Source of the DNA: Bigelowiella natans CCMP2755
Taxonomy: Eukaryota > Cercozoa > Chlorarachniophyceae
Reading direction: 5' to 3'
Length of the DNA: 32,146 nucleotides
NCBI GenBank assembly: GCA_000320545.1
Contig: ADNK01000541.1
Coordinates: forward strand, 1-32,146
Made by a program: the position numbers and the translations under genes. The notes under the pieces are model-generated. The model was not told the DNA's origin. It did not search any database and saw only the letters and a program-made list of their open reading frames with translations. The first letter of the stretch is position 1. Each line of letters starts with the position of its first letter. Below are positions 20,176 to 32,146 of the stretch, piece after piece.

Positions 20176-21084
20176 TCAACTTTTCTTTTTTAAATGTTGA
20201 AGTTGAAGCCACTGTGTCGCATAAGGTCTTATCCAGTGTTCGAGCTTGTCGATTCCCACTCCTGTCTTCATCTTCTCTTTTTGAGAATCGTGTCTTTTCC
20301 TGTCAAAAGTTCCTCTGCTAATGATGCGATCATATTCCTCATCGACAAATTGCAATGATATTTTGATGATGGCCCTTTCTTTCTTTGCTTGATAGACGTC
20401 ACAAGCAGTCTGAGCAATATCCTTTAATAACTTGTTCCCAATGTCTTTGTCCAAAAACCCGCCATCCAGAAGCTTCTGAATTTCTTTTTTTTCATCAGAC
20501 GTGAGTCTCTCCGCCAAGCTTTTCTTTTCCTCCATCTTCTTCTTCTCATTTGCTTGCTTCATTTCTTCAGTCAGCATGGTGAGTATTCTCTCAATGTTGC
20601 CCATCATCGGGGTCAGCATGTTCAACTGAAGCAGTTGGACGAGATCACTCAGCTCCTTGTCCAGTGTCTCAGCTTCATCTCCTTCTTTGCGGTTGTAAAC
20701 GGGGAAGCACAGGCGCCGGTCTTCGCAATTGGGGGACACACCCTTGAGCTTCATCATTGTGTTTTTCATCTTGTCCATCAACTCGTTGGACATGGACAGC
20801 CCTGTGCTCTGAATCCGCTTCAACTCCGCAGCCAGCAGCTTCACACATTGCTGACGGTTCTTGATGGTGCTGTCCGCTGTCTGAGCTTCACCATGCACTT
20901 TGCAAACCTCTTCCACAAGATCAATTAGCCCGGTGACGGAGTCAACCATCTCCCCCACCTGCGTCCAGTCTGGAGACCACAGTGATGCTCTCAAATTCTT
21001 TGAATACTCGAGAATATCGATATCGTTACACTGGTGAAAACGCTGACCGACACAAGGACGGGCTAGTACCGGCAGTACCGGCAC
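20176..21084 (-). CDS. Helical N-terminal part of the split kelch gene
   Basis: An open frame of 302 codons ending in TGA at 20178-20176. The leftmost possible initiator is GTG and the first ATG is at 20949. The translation before that ATG (ILEYSKNLRASLWSPDW) looks coding, so a 5' exon is likely missing from this model; acceptor-like sites occur near 21072 and 21039. The N-terminal helices contain LIDLVEEVCKVHGEA and NRQQCVKLLAAELKRI. The spacing of NR-QC-L-A resembles the four-helix bundle of MLKL/HeLo-like and RPW8 N-termini (weak, by eye). The rest is charged and helical (EMKQANEKKKMEEKKSLAER; DEKKEIQKLLDGGFLDKDIG). It starts close to and divergent from NPRL2. Confidence 0.6.
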   Translation of the reverse strand: MPVLPVLARPCVGQRFHQCNDIDILEYSKNLRASLWSPDWTQVGEMVDSVTGLIDLVEEVCKVHGEAQTADSTIKNRQQCVKLLAAELKRIQSTGLSMSNELMDKMKNTMMKLKGVSPNCEDRRLCFPVYNRKEGDEAETLDKELSDLVQLLQLNMLTPMMGNIERILTMLTEEMKQANEKKKMEEKKSLAERLTSDEKKEIQKLLDGGFLDKDIGNKLLKDIAQTACDVYQAKKERAIIKISLQFVDEEYDRIISRGTFDRKRHDSQKEKMKTGVGIDKLEHWIRPYATQWLQLQHLKKKS

Positions 21085-21404
21085 AACATCGGTAATTTTA
21101 AGATTTTAAGGGCGGAAGAAGTTCGTGTCGTAGAACAAAAATAACATTGATTTTACCTAAAATGTGTACACATTTTACTTGGTTTGGAAATGTCGATTCT
21201 CTCCTAGGAATCAGGGGATGATCGATCGTCGCCTTCACCTTGCAAACTAGTTCAGACCTGGGGAGGAGGGGGAGACCCCGACCATATGACGGACACCAGG
21301 GAAGGAGATACAACTTAGAATAAAGTGCTAGGGGCGTGGAAGAAGGCTGATTGGTTCGGAGTTGCAACAAAAGGACGCTTGGAGAACATCATCAGCCCTT
21401 CTCC
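21085..21404. promoter_or_regulatory. Divergent upstream region of the kelch gene and NPRL2
   Basis: A 320-bp gap between the leftward kelch gene and the rightward NPRL2 start. It probably holds both promoters and perhaps a first exon of the kelch gene. No clear TATA element was seen. Confidence 0.4.
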
Positions 21405-21655
21405 ATGCTGAGAGGCATCTTTTACGCCGAGTTTGATAACACCGTGGGACCAAAGATTACATTTCAAGCTCCCGATGGGTGTGTGTGTTATACAAATTCT
21501 GTTACACTAAGATCGGCGAAGGTTAACACACCCAATGATGTACGTTCTGCACAGGTACCTTTCGCCACAGAGCTTTGAGCAAATTTCTGGCTATGTTATC
21601 ACTGGACCAAAACTCTCTCACGAGGTATTCTTCCTTCGTGAAACATTTAAATTTT

Positions 21656-21704
<49 letters not shown>

Positions 21705-23225
21705 CAGCTTCTCTCTCTCTCTCTCTCTCTCTCTCTCCCCTCTCTCTCTCTCAAAGAATCATTTCTGCTCAATTCTTGAAAGGTCGTGACTTTGAACGCC
21801 TGCGGAAAGCGCATAGTATGGTAATAGACGTATTATGAAGTCTATAAACAAACCCCAAAATGTGCTAAGAATAATTTGATCACGTTGCTGTTATCATCGG
21901 TTAGTTATCCCATTCGCATAGAAAATAGCAAGTATTATCGAAACGCCCTGATTTTCAACATCGGGTTTGTCTTCGACCCGGAGACTCCTACCAACAACTA
22001 CATACTGGTAAGCGCACAATACTTTCGGGATCAACTTGAGTAGATGGCCATCAGAGAGGATTCTGAATACCCTTCGCTTTGGTTAACAGACCCTTTGTAA
22101 ACTTGCAAGCACGATAGAAACGCTCGAGCATGAGGTAGCTGCCAGAAGCCGACCCACCGACATTGATGTTGATACGTATCACTCACAAGTGTTCTGACTT
22201 TGAATCGAGGTTGAGTTTCTTTCCACTGCGAAGACAAAGGCGATGGTTCGTGCATTATTTCCTATCATACCCACGATCGCCTCGTAACCCTGAAGATATG
22301 CATCGTTTTCTTGTGTTACGGTACTACTACCACTGCCAGTTGAAATGCGTGTTCCCAACGATCCTGAGCAAGCTCAACAGCCCGCCTTACGAGTGCCAGC
22401 TTCGAATTCATCCAACAAACGCGCTCTCTCTGAAAGTACAGCTGCGCGCTGCCTGCATTGGAATACAGAATAACACAATGGATTATTCACACATTGAAAG
22501 TAAAGACGCATATCCTTCCCCCCGCCAAAGGTCTGCCCGGAGATTGGAGGAGTCATACCAGACGTGAAAGCGCACCAAGTTCCTATTCAAGTGGTGGATA
22601 TACAAACTCACGTGAACAGCCTGTGGGACCTTACGTTGCAGCAGGTGGGTTTATCTTACACTCCTCGATCGGCCATCGATTCTGTTTTTCCTATGCGTGA
22701 CTCATCGTGTGTTTCTTTCTAAATTGGTACAGGTAATTCCCTTCATAGATGGAAGCAGGTATGGCACGCACCTTTTTTCTGGTATAATGCGAAGGCGTCT
22801 TCGTGCTTGTAGCGCTTTCTCGATGATACGATATTTGCTACTTTCCTGCTGCAATGAATATAGTAATGAGAATCAAGATCCGGATGCAAATTGATGTTGG
22901 GACACACGCTCACCGTGACTTTTACACCAACACACAGATACGTTCGCCGTATTGCGGAGGATGCACAAGTTGACGTGAAACTCGTTATCCAGAGCCTCAG
23001 ACAGCTTCTGTATGTGCCCATAAGATATGTCTGGTGTTTTTGAAAAAGAACACGACGGCTATACGTATGTCGTATTCACTTATGGAGCGCTCTTCTTCTT
23101 CTTCTTCTTCTTCTTCTTCTTCTTCTTCCTCTTTGTAAATCGTGCCTCTCACATAATGGTTAGATACTACGGATATATCAAGATGCTGGACATCTTTCAG
23201 TTTTCAAACGTACCGTAGGATTTTG

Positions 23226-23265
<40 letters not shown>

Positions 23266-24343
23266 TCTCTCTCCCTTTCTCTCCCACCTGCAATCCAATA
23301 TATGCGGAATTTCCTCAAAAAAAGTCATGTCATAATCTTCATTTTTACTGACGTGCAAACTGCGTCTCTTCGTGCTATTCGTGGTTCGGGTGTTGTGTCT
23401 GTGCGTGTGTGTGTGTGTGTGCATTCAGTTGTACACAAGTACCCCTGCTCTACGAAAACTCCAGACAAACGCAGGGCTTCAAGCTCAGTGCGTACATTAC
23501 GTGTCGAATGGGACTGTGAGAAAGGCTCCTGATGATGATGATGCTGCTGCTGCTGCTGCCAAAGAAGACACTGCCCGAATACTCGGAAAAGTTGATGGTG
23601 ATGACGATGCTAAAGATAATTGGAGGGTTGATGAGCATGGCGACGATGATTTAAAGAAGAGGAGGCGTGATGGCGGTAGCAAGAAGCAGCAGAAAGAGCA
23701 GAAACAGCAGGTCGCTTCATCCGGTGTTCTATCGCCATACGGAAATATAAAATATGAAGAGCGGGAAGTGCTGCTGAGCTCAAGCAATGTCATCACGCCG
23801 ACCATTTCGGGTATATTCAGATTGTATGCGCGTTTACACCAAGGTATGGCCCACAATCCGCACCTACTCCTCGTGTGCGCGAAATTGATGGTCCTGCATT
23901 AATCTTCAGGAGAACCCATAGGAAAGTTTTGCAAAGAATACAACCCGTTTGCCTCGGGAGTGGTTAGCAATATGCCTACTTTTGAAGTTTGATGTGATTG
24001 ATTTTAAGGCCATGATCGACAGGACGTGCGAAGGCTGGTAGTATTCGGACAAATACATGGATTTGTTCGGAGAGTTAGGCGCTATCCTCTGCTCATCAAA
24101 TCCAATCCCAAAAAGTGTGTGATGCCTGCATCTAGACATGCGTTGTCCCCTTGGTTGGGAGAGACGCGTGGAAGATGGCGACTAATTATTTGCGTATGTG
24201 CACCCAGGACTTTGACGACTCTTGATCGAATGTTCAACGGAACACGATCATTCGATGAGATTAGTGTCGCTCTCCAAGTCAGCTTCCAGACCATCATATC
24301 GAGAGTTCGTTCTCATGAGGAGTGCGTAATATTGTTAAGATAA
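21405..24343 (+). CDS. NPRL2-like GATOR1 subunit (nitrogen permease regulator-like 2)
   Basis: NPRL2 with NPRL3 and DEPDC5 forms GATOR1, which restrains TORC1 when amino acids are short. Exons: 21405-21478, 21555-21624, 21783-21820, 21905-22007, 22090-22134, 22190-22435 (may hide an intron), 22531-22644, 22733-22758, 22938-23009, 23164-23209, 23429-23843, 23910-23962, 24023-24114 and 24208-24343. Phases agree throughout, giving about 509 residues against about 380 in animals. Family matches in order: MLRGIFYAEFDNTVGPKIT, FEQISGYVITGPKL, KYYRNALIFNIGFV, SLWDLTLQQVIPFIDGSR, RQLLYYGYIKMLDIFQFSN, FGQIHGFVRRVRRYP and the C-terminal NGTRSFDEI. Extra length comes from exon 22190-22435, where about 45 residues are unmatched before LKCVFPTILSKLN, and from an Asp/Ala/Lys-rich insert in exon 23429-23843. 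Several exons are very short (26, 38 and 45 nt). The chosen ATG matches the conserved N-terminus. Confidence 0.9.
21662..21752. repeat. (TA)n followed by (CT)n in an NPRL2 intron
   Basis: A (TA)n tract at about 21662-21702 is followed, after TTACAG, by (CT)n at about 21710-21752. It lies in the intron 21625-21782, with the CT tract as the polypyrimidine stretch before the acceptor. Confidence 0.95.
23091..23130. repeat. (CTT)n in an NPRL2 intron
   Basis: A CTT triplet tract inside the intron 23010-23163, upstream of the acceptor ggttag. Confidence 0.95.
23228..23282. repeat. (CT)n in an NPRL2 intron
   Basis: A CT dinucleotide tract near the 5' end of the intron 23210-23428. The same intron also ends with a (GT)n tract at about 23399-23420. 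Confidence 0.95.
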
Positions 24344-25433
24344 CGCTGGCACAGAGGCAATGCTTCTTGTGTTTTGTCTGTGCCAAATGTGTCACGATGC
24401 ACAAACCGCACGCACTCCATCGTATAACCGTCACACCTAGTAGCTATGAAACAGCTGGTTACTGGCCTTAACACTGCAATGCCCGATTCATTATTAAGCC
24501 TGATGATGTAACCCATTGCAGTATTTCTGTTTTGACTTGCATTAATTTGCCTAATTAGCAAGGCGGACATCGCAGCGTGTTTGTCTCAGTAGCTCATCTA
24601 GACGCTTTGCATTTTGCATGTGCAGCTGCCGGCCAATAAACTCAACATTTTAGTGCAAGAGCAAATGTAATTTGCATGGTAGACTCCATGTGCACATGCC
24701 GGTGAATCTGTTTTGCATATCACTTCTATGGCATGGGCTCGCATGCGCATGCTAGCATGCTGCAGAAAGAAACCTACTAGCCTAGGGCACAGACTAGCTG
24801 TAAACTGAAAATGTTGGCTCGCGCACAAATGGCGCATCATCTAGCTCATCTAAATTTCATTCAAGTGCGCACGCAGCTGCTGGCGGTAGGAAACGATGAC
24901 GTTTGAAGAAGCAATCAATTCGCATGAGACATGCATGTGTGGACATTGGCATCTGCACATTTCGATGAAACAAAATCAGAATGATTGAAGATCCACCAGG
25001 CAGGGTCTCATAACTTCGGTATGCAAAACATCGAATAAATAGATTGCAATGAAGTGAAATTTTCGGTGAAATTCCCCTACATGAGACATAACCTACGATA
25101 TTCTCATAGGCGTCTGTCTACCGCATGTTGTTCCAATTCTGGTCAGAGTTACTTTGGCACTTCTGGAGCGGATTTCGTCTCCGAAGCCCTAGATATTTAA
25201 ATGAAATCTATTGAATGAAAGGATAAGAGGGGAAGATGCATATTATCCTCGCTTACTTTTCGGTAGGATCTAATTCAAGCTTTTTGAATTTAGTTGGATC
25301 TGAAAGCTTTGGCACTTCTCTTTTGGAACTCGCCTGTGATAAATTCGAATGTGGTCTATCGCTATTGAATCTGCCATCATCATCATCATCAGCAGCAGCA
25401 GCATCAACATCAGCATCATCATTTGCATCGTCG
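24344..25433. other. Convergent 3' region between NPRL2 and CTP synthase
   Basis: No gene was recognised. The region contains a nested palindrome cluster at 24741-24760 (GCATGCGCATGC overlapping GCATGCTAGCATGC), CATCTAGA words near 24594, and a TCA-triplet tract at about 25375-25412. A 62-codon Asp-rich frame on the - strand is made of that triplet tract and could be joined to the CTP synthase end only by a poor splice. Confidence 0.5.
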
Positions 25434-29409
<3,976 letters not shown>

Positions 29410-30221
29410 CGCGTTGCTTCCAATTCTCTTCCAAGTTCTTTCTGCGTACGAGACGTCAAAAGTCAATTCTAAGGCCTTAGCAGTCAAGGGCTCCTTAATT
29501 GTGTACTATCCGTCTAATCATCGATCGGCTCGCGTTTTGTGCAGAATGTGGAAGCGGATAACAAGCTCCTTGCTCGCACATCATCATCACTTACCTATCA
29601 CCGAGCAACCTGGTTTCTGCACGTGTTCGCGGTCACTCAATCGCGATCATCGGCCAACCAGAACAAATTACACCGTCTGAATGTTAGGTTACGACAACAC
29701 TCAAAAGCATAGTTTACACCGAATTGCCTTGTATTTCTTTCTTTTTCTTTCTTCCGCGGGATAAGTGTTGAGATTTTGGGCTGAATATTTCTCTTTTTTT
29801 CCCGCGCAAGTTGAGGACAGGGGTTTAAAACAAAGGGAAAAAGAGGGAAGGCAACTGTGCCCTGTGTTTCATGATTGCGACATCCTTATCAGGATTCTAG
29901 ATGACACAGATGGACAGGATGACAGGCGTGCAGGACGTTTGTTTTGACACTCGCACTGCTGGACGTGCTGGCGTGCGTGTGTGAAAGTGGGAACACCCGC
30001 GCAGTGCACGACCACCATCTGCCATGTTCGTGCGGAAATCTTGAATGAATGAGCAAAACAATGAGTTCATTCCGTTGGTGGCAGTGGCAGAGCGGTTGAA
30101 AGGTTCAAAGACAACAGCCAGACTGTAGCGCGTACCACTACGCGGGCACAAGTCACGTGCGACAACAAAGGGGTTGTCGCGGATATAGAATATAGATAAC
30201 GTAGATATTAATACAGCATAG
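29410..30221. other. Region between CTP synthase and the retroelement
   Basis: It includes the upstream region and probably the 5' UTR of CTP synthase (leftward), and possibly the left end of the retroelement. No gene or long terminal repeat edge could be fixed. The 189-codon - strand frame at 29897-30466 crosses the element's hairpins and lacks family features. Confidence 0.4.
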
Positions 30222-30306
30222 GCACGTGGGTTCCGGCGGGACTCATGGCAGCACACCGGAAGTGTGCTGCCCCACGTGCGGCGGCATTCGCGAAAGCTTC
30301 GCGAAT
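30222..30306. repeat. Nested hairpin and second hairpin upstream of Gag
   Basis: GCACGTGG (30222-30229) pairs with CCACGTGC (30272-30279). Nested inside, GGCAGCACAC (30247-30256) pairs with GTGTGCTGCC (30262-30271) around a 5-nt loop. A second perfect hairpin follows: ATTCGCGAA (30286-30294), loop AGC, TTCGCGAAT (30298-30306). Three AATAAA words follow at 30327, 30345 and 30351. Confidence 0.85.
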
Positions 30307-30488
30307 GATTACGCAGTGCACGATTTAATAAAAATATAATCTTTAATAAAAATAAACACAACTCTTCAAAAGGAAGCAAACGTGCCTTTCCCCCCCCCTG
30401 CCTACTTGTGCACGTAGCGCCTCGGCCTGTGAACACCTTACGCGCAACAACCTTTGGCTTCCACACACGGGAAACGATTTGACTAACA

Positions 30489-32146
30489 ATGTCACAGCAG
30501 CTAGAAGAACAGCAGGACTTTGGCTCGCAGGCCGTGCAAGGGCACGAGCAGAAACAGGAAAGGAAGGGCGATACGGACGCTAAGGAAGGAGGAGGAACAC
30601 CTCCACAGGCACCGCCGGGACCAGCACCCGGGATTAAGAAAGCAGATGCAGCAGCAGAGGCACTGGAGAACTTCTACGAGGCGGACGACGAGGACGTGGC
30701 CGCCGAAAGCAAGAAGGTCGTAATGGCATTACGAGCCTTGCGACCCAGGGCGAGCAACTACGCCAAACTGAAAGTATCGATAGAATACAAGTATCAGACA
30801 CATGATGTTTGGGCAGCTATCATGCAGGACATCATGGATTACGAAGCAGACTTACCTCCAGAGTGGGCAGCTTTGTTTAGGAACGACGGGGGTCTGGGCG
30901 CCTCGCGGGGGACGACCCAGAGCACCGTCAAGCAGCAGCAGCCGGTACAGCGGAACACCCAGTTCATGTCTGTTAAAACAGCACCGGTTATGATAACGAA
31001 ATACAACGGGAAAAGAGGTGAGGCAAGGAGGTGGTGGAAGAACGCTAGGAGTATACTCTGCGACTTTACCCCTAACCCCACCGAAAACGACAAGCTCAAA
31101 TGGCTAGCTATAATAAAGCAAGCCATGGACCTTTACGAGACAGGCAGGACCCGGATCAGGCAGCTAGAGAAAATACACACTACAGTTAGTGGGCTACGAG
31201 ACGTTGAGGCGATAATGAAGGCTTTTGTAAATGAACAGGATGCTAACTCCCTACCCCAGGCTATTAGAAAATACAGAGCAATGATGCAGCATGAGAGAGA
31301 ACCTGTTAGAGACTTTGCCACGCGCTTCCAGGATATGATCGACGAACTACATGATTTTAATTACAACACAGGTGATGATCAGGCAAGGTTTGAAGAGTTC
31401 AAGTTAAAGATAAAGGAATCCACTTACGTTACGGAGAAAGGCTACACCACGATGGAGGCAGCAGTGCAGGCTATATCCCTACGCGAGCAGGAGCAGGACC
31501 GCAAGTTTACCAGCCCTAAGGTACCTGGCATAGGAAACATTAACGCTATTAAGCCGCAGCGAGACTGGTACAAGGACAGGGAAGGTAACCGACGTTGCGG
31601 ATACTGCTCACGTAAAGGGAAACACACCGCTAAAGACTGCAGAGACAGGAAAGAAGGACGACCCAGGATGACGATCAGGCAGCTCAACGAACACTACGAG
31701 AAGTTAAAGAGAAAGAAAGGCAGAGGACAAGGATATAACAACAGCAAATGGCAAGGCAGCAACAACGGGAAGAACAATAAATATAAGAACAAAAAGCAGA
31801 ACAGTATCAATGCTATACAGCAGCAGATAAACGGAATATTAGATCACCTTAAGCAGGCGCCGACGAAGACAGCAGTACCAGCAACGCAGGACCAAGACAA
31901 GCCCATGACCCTAGACGACATAAAGAACTTAGGAGTATGCAACATTAATGACGAAGACGCTAACAGGACTATCAAAGTTGCTATGACCAAGGTTAAAGTT
32001 AAAGACAGCTACGGAGACTACAAGAAACTACCTGCCCTTTGGGATAGTGGCAGCATGCCGAAGTCCTTCATAAGCCTAAGCACAGTAAGAAGGTTAGGAC
32101 TATTGGATCAAGTGACTAAGAAAGAACGTAAATATGCTCAAGCAGA
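30489..32146 (+). CDS. Retrotransposon Gag-protease polyprotein, 3' partial
   Basis: A single frame open from ATG 30489-30491 to the window end (552 codons, no stop). Residues 1-70 are Gln/Glu/Lys-rich and probably disordered. A Gag-like helical capsid region spans about 150-340 (YNGKRGEARRWWKNAR; LPQAIRKYRAMMQHEREPV; FATRFQDMIDEL). A CCHC zinc knuckle at residues 370-384 reads CGYCSRKGKHTAKDC, which is CX2CX5HX4C, one residue longer than the usual spacing. A basic Asn/Lys-rich stretch follows (about 415-440), then a retropepsin-like protease start, ALWDSGSMPKSFIS, with the catalytic aspartate at residue 519. Gag packages element RNA and the protease matures the polyprotein. Absence of stops or frameshifts suggests a young or active copy. 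No Gag-Pol frameshift is needed up to this point. Confidence 0.85.
   Translation, partial: MSQQLEEQQDFGSQAVQGHEQKQERKGDTDAKEGGGTPPQAPPGPAPGIKKADAAAEALENFYEADDEDVAAESKKVVMALRALRPRASNYAKLKVSIEYKYQTHDVWAAIMQDIMDYEADLPPEWAALFRNDGGLGASRGTTQSTVKQQQPVQRNTQFMSVKTAPVMITKYNGKRGEARRWWKNARSILCDFTPNPTENDKLKWLAIIKQAMDLYETGRTRIRQLEKIHTTVSGLRDVEAIMKAFVNEQDANSLPQAIRKYRAMMQHEREPVRDFATRFQDMIDELHDFNYNTGDDQARFEEFKLKIKESTYVTEKGYTTMEAAVQAISLREQEQDRKFTSPKVPGIGNINAIKPQRDWYKDREGNRRCGYCSRKGKHTAKDCRDRKEGRPRMTIRQLNEHYEKLKRKKGRGQGYNNSKWQGSNNGKNNKYKNKKQNSINAIQQQINGILDHLKQAPTKTAVPATQDQDKPMTLDDIKNLGVCNINDEDANRTIKVAMTKVKVKDSYGDYKKLPALWDSGSMPKSFISLSTVRRLGLLDQVTKKERKYAQA

Larger units (their letters stand above)
30222..32146 (+). 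mobile_element. 5' part of a retrotransposon, truncated by the window edge
   Basis: The unit consists of a hairpin-rich leader or terminal-repeat-like region (30222-30488) and a long Gag to protease frame that runs off the right edge. The fused Gag-protease order with a DSG protease is most like Ty3/gypsy-type LTR elements (inference). The left boundary is a guess: no TG...CA repeat edge, target-site duplication or clear tRNA-complementary primer site was recognised. Reverse transcriptase, RNase H, integrase and the right repeat would lie beyond 32146. Confidence 0.7.

Noticed and set aside
29897-30466. A 189-codon - strand frame
   Set aside because: It crosses the retroelement hairpins and has no recognisable domain.

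Overview
This is a window of nuclear DNA from an intron-rich microbial eukaryote. The evidence is GT-AG introns of about 40-300 bp, many microsatellites, no operons, and several conserved eukaryotic genes (GCP2 of the gamma-tubulin complex, NPRL2 of the TORC1-regulating GATOR1 complex, eukaryotic-type CTP synthase). The serine acetyltransferase starts with a hydrophobic signal peptide followed by a basic, Ser/Thr/Arg-rich stretch, the bipartite presequence expected in algae with a secondary plastid. Together with the Pro/Thr/Ser-repeat surface protein, this suggests an alga with a complex plastid (chlorarachniophyte, haptophyte or stramenopile type). The exact lineage is an inference.

Layout, left to right: (1) about 460-1978 (+), an unrecognised helical gene of at least five phase-compatible exons; (2) 2747-3992 (-), serine O-acetyltransferase, two exons; (3) an 870-bp shared promoter region; (4) 4862-12291 (+), a 2321-residue, three-exon polycystin-1/REJ-like receptor with a mucin-like PT stalk, a GPS autoproteolysis motif, about six membrane spans and a PDZ-like domain; (5) a 1.8-kb repeat-bearing intergenic region; (6) 14081-17769 (+), GCP2, four exons, with a beta-trefoil-like insertion; (7) 18880-21084 (-), a helical/coiled-coil plus kelch-repeat reading frame interrupted by one in-frame TGA; (8) 21405-24343 (+), NPRL2 with tiny exons; (9) 25434-29409 (-), CTP synthase in about 14 coding exons, the first holding only five coding bases; (10) from about 30222 to the window end (+), the 5' part of a retrotransposon with Gag, CCHC knuckle and the start of an aspartic protease in one frame that runs off the edge.

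The genes do not form a functional cluster. They cover cysteine synthesis, surface sensing, microtubule nucleation, amino-acid signalling and nucleotide synthesis. The most unusual items are the receptor's architecture and its serine-split GPS motif, the beta-trefoil in GCP2, the kelch gene with a single in-frame stop and a possible MLKL/HeLo-like N-terminal bundle, and introns loaded with simple repeats. Exon boundaries were found by matching open frames, splice phases and family conservation by eye. No search or transcript data were used.
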